A DNA stretch of 60,000 bases, from positions 27,687,666-27,747,665 of the forward strand of contig OX485807.1 of NCBI GenBank assembly GCA_950295325.1. The letters run 5' to 3'. The notes beneath the pieces were generated by a model. It saw nothing but the letters and a program-made list of their open reading frames with translations, had not been told where the DNA came from and did no database searches. The DNA is from Polytrichum commune. Lineage: Eukaryota; Streptophyta; Polytrichopsida; Polytrichales; Polytrichaceae. Below are positions 48,901-60,000 of this stretch, piece after piece. Each line of letters starts with the position of its first letter. Within the stretch, counting starts at the first letter, position 1. The translations under genes and the position numbers were made by a program.

Positions 48901-49542
48901 TTACATTGGTTTGGGTTGCACTTTCATTGATGTTAATTTATGCAAGATAAGTGGGCCTAAAATGGGAGACTTTTAGCTCTGCACTTACTTTTCCTACGAT
49001 ACCTAGCATGCAATTAGTACGAGACGATTAGCTAATCCAAATTGATGCTGTAGCTATTATCCTCCTAACTTTCCGAGCTCACAATAAAATACTGTCCATC
49101 AGCAAAGTGAAGATTCTTTCTTTTAAGGAAGCTTGACCATGTAGTCCAATCTCTTGTTACCACATGTCTTTTTGATGTCCATTCTTAGATCCACACTTAG
49201 CCACGTACCACTCAACTATCAGTGTCCAATAAGAGAAGTAATTGAATTAGGCTCATCTACCTCAGTCTCACATATTGAGTGTACTTTTGACATTCCATAG
49301 AACTGGTTCATGTGCCCAAGCACCCTGACATATTGTATACCTTCACTTGTATGTATATATATTTTGAGTTTACAGTTTTGATTTGATTTTCTTCTTCTTT
49401 ATTGCAGCTGAGGAGTGCAAGGGATCTGGCAAAGAGGACGGTGATAGGAAGAGATCGGATAGTATATTCCACAGAGAAGGACTTAGCATCACAAGACTAT
49501 GAAGCTCAGGATTGGGAGCAGCGGCTAAAGGAAAGAAAATAG
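42984..49542 (+). CDS. VIRESCENT3-like plastid membrane protein (At1g56180 family), thirteen exons
   Basis: Exons: 42984-43559, 44366-44473, 44818-44921, 45217-45312, 45696-45768, 45936-46001, 46937-47029, 47191-47256, 47429-47556, 47988-48074, 48333-48408, 48644-48787, 49408-49542. All are GT-AG and in phase, 583 residues. The Ser/Arg-rich N-terminus fits a transit peptide. It is followed by a helical winged-type segment (VTAGDVASRAGMKVTQAESA), GDVLYVLPKDYRSNL, a membrane segment (TALLASIVIVYSTIIVLL), an aromatic DLFWYWDPYYYRRARP, FESVFSFVFGDGDPNEG, EELAPYLDVP, a second membrane stretch (ALVIGLGGFNLVGVVVL) and the conserved end RTVIGRDRIVYST. Arabidopsis VIR3 is a chloroplast protein whose loss affects greening and has been called a putative metalloprotease; I see no HExxH here. 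Intron 12 hosts an R1 repeat. Confidence 0.85.
46655..46730 (+). repeat. 37-bp tandem duplication in VIR3-like intron 6
   Basis: CTACTCTGATAATGAG then TTAGGATATCTTAATCCAA is repeated immediately, with two or three changes. The offset is 37 bp. Confidence 0.85.
46870..46945 (+). repeat. 37-bp duplication of the exon 7 acceptor
   Basis: AGCTTGCAAATTATTTCTGC then ATGCAGATTG (acceptor ending 46899) precedes AGCTTGCAAAACTTGCATGC then AGATTGG (real acceptor ending 46936). Use of the upstream site would add 37 nt and shift the frame. Confidence 0.8.
48946..49262 (+). repeat. Dispersed repeat R1, copy in VIR3-like intron 12
   Basis: Begins AGATAAGTGGGCCTAAAATG and ends AATTAGGCTCATCTACCT, so both ends are present and are inverted repeats of each other. 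Internal landmarks include GTAGTCCAATCTCTTGT. At about 317 bp this is the clearest complete copy in the window. Confidence 0.7.
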
Positions 49543-50484
49543 ACTTGTTCAGTCTTTGTGTGCAGTAGGACATTTGACATTCAACTAAGTTGATGTATCT
49601 TGTGTACTATAAATCTTACCCACATTTTTCATTCAGTCTAGCTTGGAAGAAAAGCATGGGGATAATCAAAGAACTTACTCTCTGAAGTGAAGTGTAGGTG
49701 TAGATGTACACATCCATCCAATCACAAGATTATTTTAAGATAAAGGTAGAGGAAGCACCGAAGTCTTTAAAACCATAAAGCTGGCATTGGTTTTTTTTTT
49801 CAAGAGAAAAGCTTGAGGATTGTAGCTAAGACAAGTATAAGATTGGTACGACGGGGCCCCTCCAAAGTGAGCTGTTATAACCTGCCAGTAACTTAGGCCT
49901 TTTCTTTATGTACATTTCAACCTGACAGTTACTGATAGGTAGCCGACGGGTGACTTGGGAAGACTTTTTGAAGAGAAACATGATCAGACATGCCCATGTC
50001 AAACTTGACCGTTCATCATTGAATGGATACCCTCTTTTTGCTCGTATGAGGGCACATGAGGGCACATATGTCAACCATGTCAATAACAATTCACCCTATA
50101 CTTGGATTTAGTGTGGGCTTCAATGGCCTATGATCTATGGATATTAATCCTATCATATTGAGCAAAAATAGGTCACCATAATGTCTTGAGAAAAAATGAA
50201 AGCAAACTTATGTCTTGAGAAAAAATAAATATCGGTATTCAAGGCATGCCTTTTGAAGACGGCACTTTCAGAATTGATTGAAGAGGGTGCATTACAATTT
50301 GGATTCAATCAATTTTACTATACAAAAGATGATTGCGAGTGAATCATCTTGTCAAAAAATGATTGCGAGCGAGTCACCACCTTGTTATAACATGCTTCCG
50401 ATCCTGTAGTGTAATCTATACACTCAAAGATGATGGTGGGACTTAATTATCGCTACAACAATATTATGTGTCTAGCTAAGTTAA
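49543..50484. other. Convergent 3' flanks of the VIR3-like and GH17 genes
   Basis: Both genes end towards this stretch. It contains a repeated phrase (TGTCTTGAGAAAAAAT at about 50182 and 50212) and GATTGCGAG(T/C)GA near 50333 and 50362. No supported gene. Confidence 0.5.
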
Positions 50485-53441
50485 CTAATCCAAGTCGATC
50501 TCGTATACCTTACTCATGTTGGGATAGAAGAGACCGAAGTTCCGTTCCGACAACGCCCCGGGCTTCAAATTCTCATTGAACAATGCAAAAATGAAAGTGT
50601 CAATCTCCTTGCCTGGCCGCATGGGTGTGCCCGACTCGCTCCTCACGTGCTTCACGAGGTTGCTATTGTACGTCTTGGCATTCGTGAGCCCCGCCGGAAA
50701 CTCATTCGGGTCGCCCTTCGACGGCCACCCGGTCTCGGTAACAATGAGAGGAATGTTCGTATAATTCAAGTTCTTCATCGCAAAAACCGTCGCATCGAAC
50801 ATGGCATCGAATATGTTGGAGTAATGGAGTCCAGTATTGGGATCGTTCACTCCCGTCGCGTTGGGCAAGAACAAGGCGTAACCGGGGGAGATGTTCACTC
50901 CTCCGTCGGCCAAGTACGGAAAGTAAGGGTAGATGTTCATCATGAAGCTTGAACCGGTGAGCTCCAAAAAGTTCAACATGGGTAGCATGATCGACTCCCG
51001 GATGGAGTCTTGGAAGAAGCCGGCTGAGGGAGGGTACGAGGCTGCAAGGACCCCCATTGAATGGGGTGTCGAGATTTTGATCTTGTCGTCCAAGTCGTAG
51101 TATCTTAGTCCTGAGTAAAGTTGCCACATCGCGGGAACTAGAGAAGACCAGATTATGGGGTCGCCGGACAAGATCTGCATCAAAGAAATGAACAAGGTAT
51201 TCAAAAGGGTTTCTCAATTCAATCACTACTATGTTCTATTTGGTGTCATTAAATGTTTCAAAATTGATCAGGAACAGACAATGAGAGCATGGGGCAATAA
51301 GAGGGGGCGGAAGGTATGGAAGCGAGGGATAAGGCTAGGAGAATTAGAGTTTAAAGAGATATATAGGTCATGTGCAATCCGTGGACAATCATGACCACTG
51401 AAACTCAATTGAAGGATGTAATTGAAAATCAAAGCCATCAAAGTAGTCTTTCTTGTGTTACATTGCAGTTGTGTTTCCTTTTTTTTCTCGATCATTTACA
51501 TTGCTTCTTGCCGCCGCATCACTCTAAGCACAGAATCATAATCTTGGAACTTAGTAGAGCTTGCTTGAGCACGTCGACGCCGAGATAGACATGAAAGGAG
51601 TGAGAGGGGAGAATTACAAGGAAGAAAGGATTACAAGTTAGTAGGTTGTTTACCTCATTCCCAACGACGATGAACTTAATCTTGGTTTTTTTGCGCACCC
51701 GCTTCTCTACATGGTTGTGGATCCACGTCCTCGCAGCTTTCTCACTCTTCGCCAGGCCAATGATCTGGTCATTCGGAACACAAATCGTCACATGGATGTT
51801 GGTGTTCTCGAACGCCTTGAGCACTTCTCGGTCGTAATCAAAGATCTTGATATGTTTGACGCCAAGGCTCTTGACAAGCTTCGCAACTTCCTTAGGCCTT
51901 GGGAGATTGTTTGCCACGCGCCCATAGTTGATCCCAATATATCCTTCTGCAAGACAAAATGGATATGTTCGATGTTCAAACAACGCTTGCAGATGAAAGG
52001 TACCAGTGGAACATAGAATATTATATGAATCAAGAGAGCCTATAGTTACTAATCCAAGCTTTTGGAGTTGCAAACTCGACAGAGAGCAATCAGAAATTAG
52101 AATGAAATAGAAAACAAGCGAAACACGCGGCCATAGCCAAAATGCTTGCATGCCATTTGACCAGGGGCCATCATCCACAGCAATCTGTATACTTATAACT
52201 ATCACTGTGTAAACAATACATGCGGCCATAGCCAGAAGTTTAGTTTAGTTTATTCGAAAATATCGTCATTTTTTTGTATTTGGGTGCGAAGACAATATAT
52301 TTGTTCAGATCGGAACAAAATCGAACAGTCTCAGTTAAGAATAGGAATTCGTTTTCGGAAAGCTAATTCAAACGGAGAGAGCGTAGTCAGAAATACAAAG
52401 TCCATGACCACCACAACATGCACTTTTACCGAATTGCTGACAGATCATCAATGAACTGTGTGACAGATGTTGCCTTCAAAGCCATATTCGGTACTTTGTG
52501 TGTTTTTTTTTCATTTCTTTCTCTCATGACGCTTTCAGAGATGAGATTGCATCACAAGTCTTCTGCTATTTGGGACCAACTAGGTTACACACAGAAGTAC
52601 GACCATCAATATTTCGAGACAACAAAAGTTCGAAACAACCGCTTCCAAATCGACTTTAGTTTGAGCTGAATCATAACTACAAGCGATCAATCGAGAATCT
52701 AGGGGATCACTTTCTTCATTCTCTTCACTTTATTTTGTGGGAAACTTAGTTAGACTTTCTTTGAGTCGAAATGAGAACTACTGTAGGTTACTCATCAGAC
52801 ACTGCAAAACTATGTCTCTCCTTCTGAATTGAAGGCGGTAATTCGCCTCAAGCACTACATTAAGTTCCCCTGGAGGAAACATCGAAGCAGCGCAACAAAT
52901 GCCCCGGCGTGAATTTACAGAGGGAACTCATCATAAGCATTCCTACTTAGAAAACCGAGCTAGGCTCAGATTCCGCACACAAACCGCCTTCACAACCAGA
53001 CGAAGGATTCTTCATCGACCAGCAAACCTAGTGATAAAGAACTACGCTACTCAATCTGTCCGAAGGGGATGCGTAGTAGGAATTATCATCACCATCATCA
53101 GACACTGCAAACTATGTATCTCCTACCTCTGAATTGAAGGCTCTGTCTGCAGACAGAGATCCAACTCAAGGACTCTACCATTGAGAGTCCTTCGAGGACA
53201 CATTGAAGCAGCTCAACAAATGGTCGGGATAGTCGAGGCAATTCCGACCACTACCCAATCCAGTGCTCATAGTAAATTACACGCAAATTTAAACCTCTGC
53301 TATTAAGCAAAACTCAGATTCCACACAAGCAGACCAAAAATTCAAATTTCACTCACCAGCGAACCCCGCCGACCACACTTGCACCAACGCCACCGCTACA
53401 ACAAACCTCCATAGCAGAAGCAGCCTGCTGCCCCCAGCCAT
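50485..53441 (-). CDS. Glucan endo-1,3-beta-glucosidase (GH17), three exons
   Basis: Secreted enzyme hydrolysing beta-1,3-glucan (callose), acting in the cell wall. Exons on the minus strand: 53441-53357, 51946-51654, 51174-50485; GT-AG, in phase, 355 residues. Exon 1 encodes a signal peptide (LLLLWRFVVAVALVQVWSAG). Mature protein starts EGYIGINYGRVANNLP. The proton-donor Glu lies in FIVVGNE at the end of exon 2; the nucleophile Glu lies in IPLIVTETGWPSKGDPNE, the GH17 signature. FALFNENLKPG and NFGLFYPN complete the fold. It stops soon after the catalytic domain, with no X8/CBM43 domain and no GPI-type hydrophobic tail. Intron 1 (1.4 kb) carries a duplication of the donor region. Defence versus developmental role cannot be read from sequence. 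Confidence 0.93.
52790..53365 (-). repeat. ~300-340-bp tandem duplication reaching the GH17 exon 1 donor
   Basis: TCAGACACTGCAAA at 52797 and 53099, TCTGAATTGAAGGC, GAAGCAGC(G/T)CAACAAATG and CTCAGATTCC(G/A)CACA occur once in each copy. The outer copy runs into the exon 1 border: coding CGCTGGTGAGTGAA matches TGCTGGTCGATGAA in the inner copy. Confidence 0.75.
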
Positions 53442-54217
53442 CTTCAAAAATGGCGCCGACCTGGCTCTAGCTCGATCCTGTCGACACACTATTCTGGAGC
53501 TATAATCACAAGCTCCTAAGTCATACACAACGTCGACTCCACAAAAATATGGTGTCGAGCCTCGACCAGATTGAGAGTAGTAGTTAGTAAAGTACTGCTT
53601 GACAAGTCGGCGACAATGTAAACCCTCGACCCCCAAGGGAAGAACTGCCTCGAACCAGCTTGAATCGGAAGCTTCGTCGCAAGCGATCACCACCGGAATA
53701 CATACAACTCATGCGCGCAGCACGAGGATTTTGGAGTGCAATTCAGTTTCCCAACGATCTAAATCGAGACGGATGGATATCGATATATACAGCTGGGAGT
53801 CTGGACATTTGACCGTTCCTTGCCGCGAGCTGCATGTACCTCGATCCTCGCAAGTTTCACGAGTTACCAAGTTCCAGGATTTGAGCTAGAATTTTCCCAA
53901 CCACGGATGTAGCTGCAAACTGAACTCCAGGATCGGATGAGGTGATGAAAAACTTGAAGCCGCTAAGTAGCTTCTCGGATCCTGTACCTTGGGTCGGCGG
54001 GTAAAGTTCAAGGGCTGTGAATAAACTAATAATTAAAGTTCAAAATTGTCATATGTTTTGGGAAGTGCAATGATTGTTAGTTGCAGAGAGTAACTTAGTG
54101 TCGGTTGAGGATAGATGTGCAGTCATAGAGCTATACGGTGAAGATTGTGACAATGCCGCTGCTCGTCAGCATCAACGGCACTCCAAGTGCAATGGACGGG
54201 GACAACCAGCTGCCAGT
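53442..54217. other. Upstream region of the GH17 gene
   Basis: Probable promoter and 5' UTR on the minus strand. The frame upstream of the chosen ATG stays open to about 53693 but has no signal-peptide character there. No other gene seen. Confidence 0.4.
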
Positions 54218-54392
54218 TGCAGATGAACCGGTTGAGTTTGAGAAATAACCGGTTGAAGTTCAAGAAATTCAGGAAAATTAGAGAGATCTAAAGAATATTC
54301 CCGCATAAATGAAGAAAAACCGAAAGATGCCAACATGTAACCGGTTGGACTACGATATTGACCGATTATGCTCAAAAATCTCCCCGGACACT
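54218..54392. repeat. Dispersed repeat R4, copy b
   Basis: Matches 21326-21530 and carries ACCGGTT three times, for example GAACCGGTTGAG and GTAACCGGTTGG. Confidence 0.75.
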
Positions 54393-54569
54393 GGGCATTT
54401 CCGTATACTCGGTAGGTTATTTTTAACCGCTCATATGCAATACTTTTCTCATCCTGTGAATGTGGGTGGCCAAGTGGAACTCGTATTTGAATACAAGCAG
54501 AATGGTTTGAAATACAATTTGGTGCAGATCCATGATGGCTCCATGACAATGTTGTTTACTCCACCCATA

Positions 54570-54745
54570 TGGATATAGTCATAACATTACTTATTGTTCA
54601 ACTCTCATTTTTGTGGGCCCTCGGTTTATAATAGTCGGATGCTCAAAAAGTCGTGTAGGAAGACTTAAATTCAAACTAAACTCCCAACATCCCACTGTTA
54701 TATTTTGAGAGCCCACGTTGCTGAGTTATGTTATGGTCTAAAATC
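54570..54745. repeat. Dispersed repeat R3, copy b
   Basis: Matches 10050-10235 (GTTCAACTCTCATTTT, GTGGGCCCTC, CTCCCAACATCCCACTG, TATATTTTGAG). Confidence 0.7.
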
Positions 54746-57700
54746 TATCCTTCATAACTTTTTTATTTAGGTTAACCCCAAATTACTTCTTAACATCGTA
54801 TTTTATAACATATCTTTGATTTGAGGTGAAGGGTCTTCAGGGGTTGTTTCATAGGTTACTTTTATGTTGGATGGGAGAGAAGTTCATTCTTGAGGCGGTG
54901 TTGATAACATAGAAGTCTAGTACAATTGTGGGCGGAGGTCCTTTGTGTGGGTGGCCCTGGAGGACAAGTCGTAGGTTGTTTGGCCTATTAATTAGGCACT
55001 AGCTTAGAGAAAGCGTCTTTCATTACAAAGTGAATTTGGCACAATGATATGACTTGTGTACTATCAAGGACCAAATCAAGCCGCAAAATTATGGGGAATG
55101 GTAGCCATTGCAAGTTCATAAAATTACTCAACCATATGGTTGAGTTTCATTTCTATATTAAGTATTTGACAAGGGCTTCCTACTGTCTTGCCTTCATGAG
55201 GAAAAACTTAGATAAAAAGAAGAATTTGATGCCAATATGAACAGTATGAATATTGTGAATAATGTCCGTAATTTTAATGAAAAGTGTTGCTATGAAGTGT
55301 ACACCCTGACCTTCATATTGTTACCTTCCCTTAATGTCAATCCCTTTCTTACATCCGAAAACCTTAGGGAACGGTTGTTCTTAGTTTAAATCTTCCTCCT
55401 TGTTGTCATGTTTCCCTCACATATATCACGGGTTTTGACATTGAAGTAATCCACCAAGGAATTCAAACCACATGCTCGCACAGATCACGTTGTCATCATT
55501 GTCATTATTGTTGTCATTGCAATGTCGACTTTGCGTTATTCCATAACGCCACATGCTAAAATAATTATCTTTTATCACGCATCCATGTTAACACTACATA
55601 CCTCCTTAATATCATGTGCACTTTAATTGGCACATGCATGATATTAGGGAGGTTAGAGTGTACTATTTCCAATGACTAGTGTTGGGTATAACAATGCTTG
55701 TTATAAATTGTGGCTGGAATTCAACTCCGTCCAAATTTCCAAGTGTCATTTGGAATGTATAAACAAGTTATTAATATTACTACTTTGTTCGGGGGTCCCA
55801 TAGAAGATGATTCCTTCATTATAGTGTCTAGGGAACCAATTGCTTTGGTTAAGTATTGTTATGTTGAAGCAACCCCATAATAATATTCACGTTGAATTTG
55901 TGCGTTGGGTGGGGCCAAGAAAAAACCTCATTTTATTTGGAATTCTACTATGTTTATTCTTACAATAGAGCACTACACTAGCAAATTCAAGCTGAAAAAT
56001 TGGGTGAAGCAATTTATTGATATTAGAATGGAATGGCTGGTAGTAGTTGAATAATGTTATGCCATCCCACCAGTTACCACCCATGAATTCAATTGTATTT
56101 TATTTATCTAATACAAAACAAGTGTTGACTTTTTAGAGCTCGCTATGCATAGGTGCATGTGATCCATTGAGAAGTGGAAACAAAACATTTCATGTCGCCT
56201 TGGTCACCACCTTCTCCAAGTAGGGTGGTATTTATAGGAGGTTCATAGTTGAACCTTCAACTTTTTGCATTTGTGAAACCCATAAATCAAGGTGGAAGGA
56301 ATGATTTTTATTTTTTATTTTTTATGGAAAGAAGAAGTCTGCCATAGATTCTTGATGACATCAACATTTTGTTTCCGCTTCTCAATGCATTTTAGAAACA
56401 AATTAAGTAAGTAAGTGGGGAGCTTTACAACAACATATATAGAATCTGATGAATAGAAGTCCAATTTTGAATAGTGGACTCTAATCAAGGTGCCATACTC
56501 CTTAGTGGTTGGGTTGACAAGTCAAATCTCAAAGGATTATTCCAATTGCATAAGTTAAGCATATGTATATCTCCTTGAATGTTGCACAAATAATTCACTT
56601 GATCCCAATGGGATTATGGAAGGTGAAGCTTGAGATCCGTGGCATAATGTCTTCGTTTTAGATTACCTCAAAGTCTTTGGCCTTTTGTTGGAAACTTCAC
56701 CTCTTCAAAAACTCTTGACATAATAAATTACCGTAAAGATGTAGATATTCGTAAAGATGTTTCATCCAAGGTTACATAAATTTTGATACATGTATTCTAC
56801 TGCAAAGCGGGCAACTACACAATCAAAATGATATTATTCTAAGCATGTGGTATGGTTTATGATGAAAACATTGAAAAAAATGAGGCAACTTTCAGAGAGA
56901 GATTCCAACTAAATCTACCCTACTTCTTCCAGGATGGGGCATTCACTACTAAGAAACTTATGCTTCTCTTCAATGGGCCCCATATCAAATGGACACGCCT
57001 CACCTATATTTTGTGTAGATTAAGCATGCTAATCTGACATGCTTGTAAAAAAGGATTGTGTTAAAGAGGGCCATGTTTTTCATTACATCATGTTTAGTGT
57101 CTTGTTTATTGTGGTCCACACCATTCATCATCCACCCAAATTAATATTCTTGCAATCACTAAATGACAACCAAAGAGGTAGCATGGGACACTAGCTACCA
57201 CAAAACAATTCCTAAAAGCAACTTTAATCAACGGAGCAAATCCCTTTTAACGACACACCAAATCATATATATATATATACACACACACACAACTTGTGAT
57301 GATATGTCGTTTCGAGGTATAATAAAAGGAATCTTACGCATTATAAAGTTGATTTTGACATGATTTTCACCTAATATATCAACATTATCGAACCACCCTA
57401 TGTGACACCAGAAAACCTAATGATGTAGTGCACTTTGACAACTTATAGGAATCACTATTTTTATTTTATTTTATTTTTACTTTTTACTCTTTTTTGATGT
57501 GTTTCTAACCCATTTGTAGGTTAACTTAATTTTTTTCAAAACTAATAAGAAATCCATAACCAACAAAAACCATGGGGTGTCACTTTAAGGGCCACTTATT
57601 TTATCATAATATTAACATGTTCAAAACCCTAAGATACTTGACAATATGGTAGGCTATGGCGAAGAAGAGCTCCAATTTTTCCATGGACAAAAGTTGAAGG

Positions 57701-57760
57701 TCCATTTGTCTGTGGTAAGAAGAGAGCGTCCAAGATTGCGCATTAAAGCCATAGGTTGAT
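54746..57760. other. Intergenic, AT-rich
   Basis: No supported gene in 3 kb. A (TA)n(CA)n microsatellite lies at about 57266-57290. Open frames at 55049-55240 and 56852-57037 show no motif. Confidence 0.5.
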
Positions 57761-58200
57761 ATGAATAGGTTGAGATCTAGGAAACCCCAAGAACCTCTGT
57801 CGATAATCACCATTCAAGAAACCAAACTGTCCGCTACAAAATCCACAAAATATATACAAAGGATATTCCCCCAATATAAACTCTTCTTTAATAATACGCA
57901 TAACATCACGAGAATCACACGCCAAAGAATGACCTATAGAGGATATAGAGGAGGCCTTTTATTACTTATTCACAACAAACATGCATTCCCAGGTAACATC
58001 TCCAAAATTTCTACTTCTGCAAACATATCCCCGTTTCTCCAAATAATACGTATAGCCAACCAACCTCTACAACCTTGGCTCCTAGTCAACATATACATGC
58101 CCTCCCATGAGGAGGACCTATCTCTCATCCTCACCATTCAAAATACCATAACTGACCACATAAACGCATACCCTAGCCATACATCTCGATTTTGGACCCC
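57761..58200 (+). mobile_element. LINE (non-LTR retrotransposon) endonuclease fragment
   Basis: The translation has features of the apurinic endonuclease domain that opens LINE ORF2: SIITIQETKLSA (catalytic QETK), GGLLLLIH, and WLLVNIYMPS with a downstream acidic DLSLI. The frame ends at about residue 155, before the GDFN motif, and no reverse transcriptase follows. This is a truncated, dead fragment. Confidence 0.65.
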
Positions 58201-58664
58201 CATGGAGTTAATACTTATTCATTGTTGATTCAATAAAATCAAAGTTCAATGCTAGTTTAATGTATTTTTTGGTATTGTGTCATCACTTAAGCAATGACCA
58301 TTGAAGCAACAATAAATCAACATTAAATGATACAATCTTGTTTTTATGCTTATTAGACAATTGGCATTGTAACAACATCCATATCGTGCATTTTTTCTTC
58401 CATTTCTAAATCAACACTAAGTTTGTGCAAATTGATTCAATACTTTATGAACAAGTATTCAAGATGCGACATTGCATCAACCTTGTTTCTATACTAAATC
58501 ACCAATCAATCATCTATAACATTGATTCAACATTATTTATGCAACATCCAATCAATGATATGATATGACACATAAAAAGGATTAACTGGATAAGCATCTA
58601 AACCTAGTTGGAATGCAATATACAAGAAGTCATCAATAAACTCTGCTATGAGCTGATCACTTAC
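58201..58664. other. Intergenic between LINE fragment and Plavaka remnant
   Basis: AT-rich with recurring ATCAACATTA/TTCAACATTA phrases, for example 58314-58325 and 58523-58534. No gene seen. Confidence 0.4.
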
Positions 58665-60000
58665 TCTTGCATGAGCTTATCCATATTTGCAAGGGATTCT
58701 TTAGTGTGTTCCTTTGATCGGCAAGCTTTCTCATATCACCTTAAAAATTTCACAACAACTTTGATGATATCCCTTCTGAATAATCCAATTATGCACACAG
58801 CAATCACCTGCACCACAATTTTGGATTATGTTAAATAATAATAGATACATTCTCAAAGTTTCTACATGTATTGAAATCACACCTAAATTTGAACACCTAA
58901 ATCTTATTAATCATTCTTTTTATTATATTAGTGACATAAATCTCATTTGCAACATAAATACTAACCTGCATTACTGACCGATGCTCAAAGGCTGCATAAT
59001 TTGAGTTGGCAGTGAAGTATCCTCCTTTGTCTGTGCCAGGAACTCGGAACTCTGAAAATCTAGAAGAATTTATAATGCAAAGAAGCCTTTGATCCAACTC
59101 AAGGAGAATGGCTACAGACGTTGAAGTTGCAATGCTTCTTAATATATCTACAAGTGTCTTAAACACTCCTAAATCTGACTGATGAAGCATGTCAACATTC
59201 ACTGCTCTATAGGGATTACCAAATGTAGTATCTCCTCTTGCAAAGCCCCATAGAGCACACTGTTCCAACATGACAAGTAATTAGACAAATAAATTTGATC
59301 ATATTTCAAAGATCTGCTTAATATATGCAATTAAATTTTCCTAGGTTTACAAGCAGAATACAAAACGAGGTAAGTGGCATACCTGTACAGGATGAATAGA
59401 ATATCGTTTGGAAAGCTCAGTAGCCATAGATGGGGAAGAAATCTGAATCTCTTCTAAGAGCCTCTTCATTTCCATCTCTGTTCTATACGGGAATCTCTCC
59501 TGGACATCCCTCAATTTATCTGAAGGGCAAAAACACATGCTACAAGGAAGCATACACTTGTTTGTGTCAAAAGTACACGTAACCTGTAAAATTCAACACT
59601 TTTTTTATATTAGTAACAAGAAATTATAATCTCCAAAACTTCAAATGAAAATACCAAAAAATATATATTAGAATCATTTATAACTTGTGTCAAAACTTGA
59701 TATACCTTACAACCCTCTGGATGGTCACACACATATGAGTACAATCGAGGATACACCCATCTCTCTTCACCATTAGGATCTGATAGTAAGATTCCGCTGC
59801 AGCAAACAAGTACCATCAAGTTAGAATTGAAACAAACTCAACTTAGAAACAAGCATTTTGAAACAACAATTTGAAACAAAATTTTAGATCATGATTAGGC
59901 TTACGTTTTGCTAGCATCTTTCAATGGTTTTAAAATATGCTCCAAACAACTCTGAAAAAGTTGCAATCTCTCCAAGTAGGTAGTTTCCGTAGATGGAAGT
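58665..60000 (-). pseudogene. Plavaka-type (CACTA superfamily) transposase, partial, decayed
   Basis: Five exons on the minus strand: 60000-59905 (runs off the window), 59796-59706, 59583-59383, 59259-58966, 58808-58665. Junctions are GT-AG and in phase. Translation contains YLERLQLFQSCLEHILKPLK, WVYPRLYSYVCDHPEGCK, a CMLPCSMCFCPSDKL cysteine cluster, RYPLRT-like FPYRTEMEMK, GNPYRAVNVDMLHQSDLGVF and LRSIAT. This order (PRLY..YV.D.PE, Cys cluster, Y....D.LHQ.D.GVFKHLV) is that of Plavaka transposases, best known from basidiomycete fungi. A TGA at 58738-58736 interrupts the last exon, replacing a likely Trp or Arg. The upstream part lies beyond the window. Confidence 0.75.

Noticed and set aside
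53349-53693. Longer N-terminus for the GH17 protein
   Set aside because: The upstream frame is hydrophilic and would bury the clear signal peptide that begins at 53441.

Overview
The window is nuclear DNA of a land plant. The genes have GT-AG introns of roughly 100-1,400 bp, two encode plastid proteins of plant-specific families, and the intergenic space is AT-rich and filled with plant-type DNA transposons. I cannot name the species. A Plavaka-type transposase and the compact gene style lean weakly towards a non-seed plant. No rRNA, tRNA or CRISPR was seen.

Layout. 1-5,151: an aldose 1-epimerase (galactose mutarotase) gene on the minus strand, five exons, rebuilt completely. 5,152-13,605: intergenic repeats, including a ~1.5 kb inverted repeat. 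13,606-17,614: a plus-strand seven-exon gene for a CemA-like plastid envelope protein (DLDG1 family). 17,615-23,082: repeat-rich intergenic DNA. 23,083-39,989: one CACTA (En/Spm) transposon of 16,907 bp with matching 28-bp terminal inverted repeats and a 3-bp GCA target duplication. It carries a five-exon TNP2-type transposase (minus) and a divergent seven-exon TNPA/accessory gene (plus), each broken by small lesions. Between them lie spliced-gene fragments captured from two unrelated host genes, TIM44 (mitochondrial import) and an MSI4/FVE-like WD40 protein. 39,990-41,719: repeats and the promoter of the next gene. 42,984-49,542: a thirteen-exon plus-strand gene for a plastid membrane protein resembling Arabidopsis VIRESCENT3 (At1g56180). 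50,485-53,441: a minus-strand three-exon secreted beta-1,3-glucanase (GH17). 53,442-60,000: repeats, a LINE endonuclease fragment, and a decayed Plavaka-type transposase running off the right edge.

All exon joins below were chosen so that splice sites, phase and protein family agree; the four host genes read through without a lesion.

The most unusual pattern is that all six multi-exon genes and transposon genes contain a local tandem duplication that overlaps or abuts a splice site. In the TNP2 gene a 68-bp copy of an exon end forms the 3' end of a 219-bp intron, and the offset between copies equals the intron length exactly. In the CemA-like gene a duplicated donor creates a plausible 34-nt cryptic exon. 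In the VIR3-like gene a duplicated acceptor offers a frameshifting alternative site. Together these suggest that intron birth and growth by tandem duplication is active in this genome. The second notable system is the CACTA element as a gene-capture vehicle, with a TGACTA/TAGTCA motif spread through its ends and introns.
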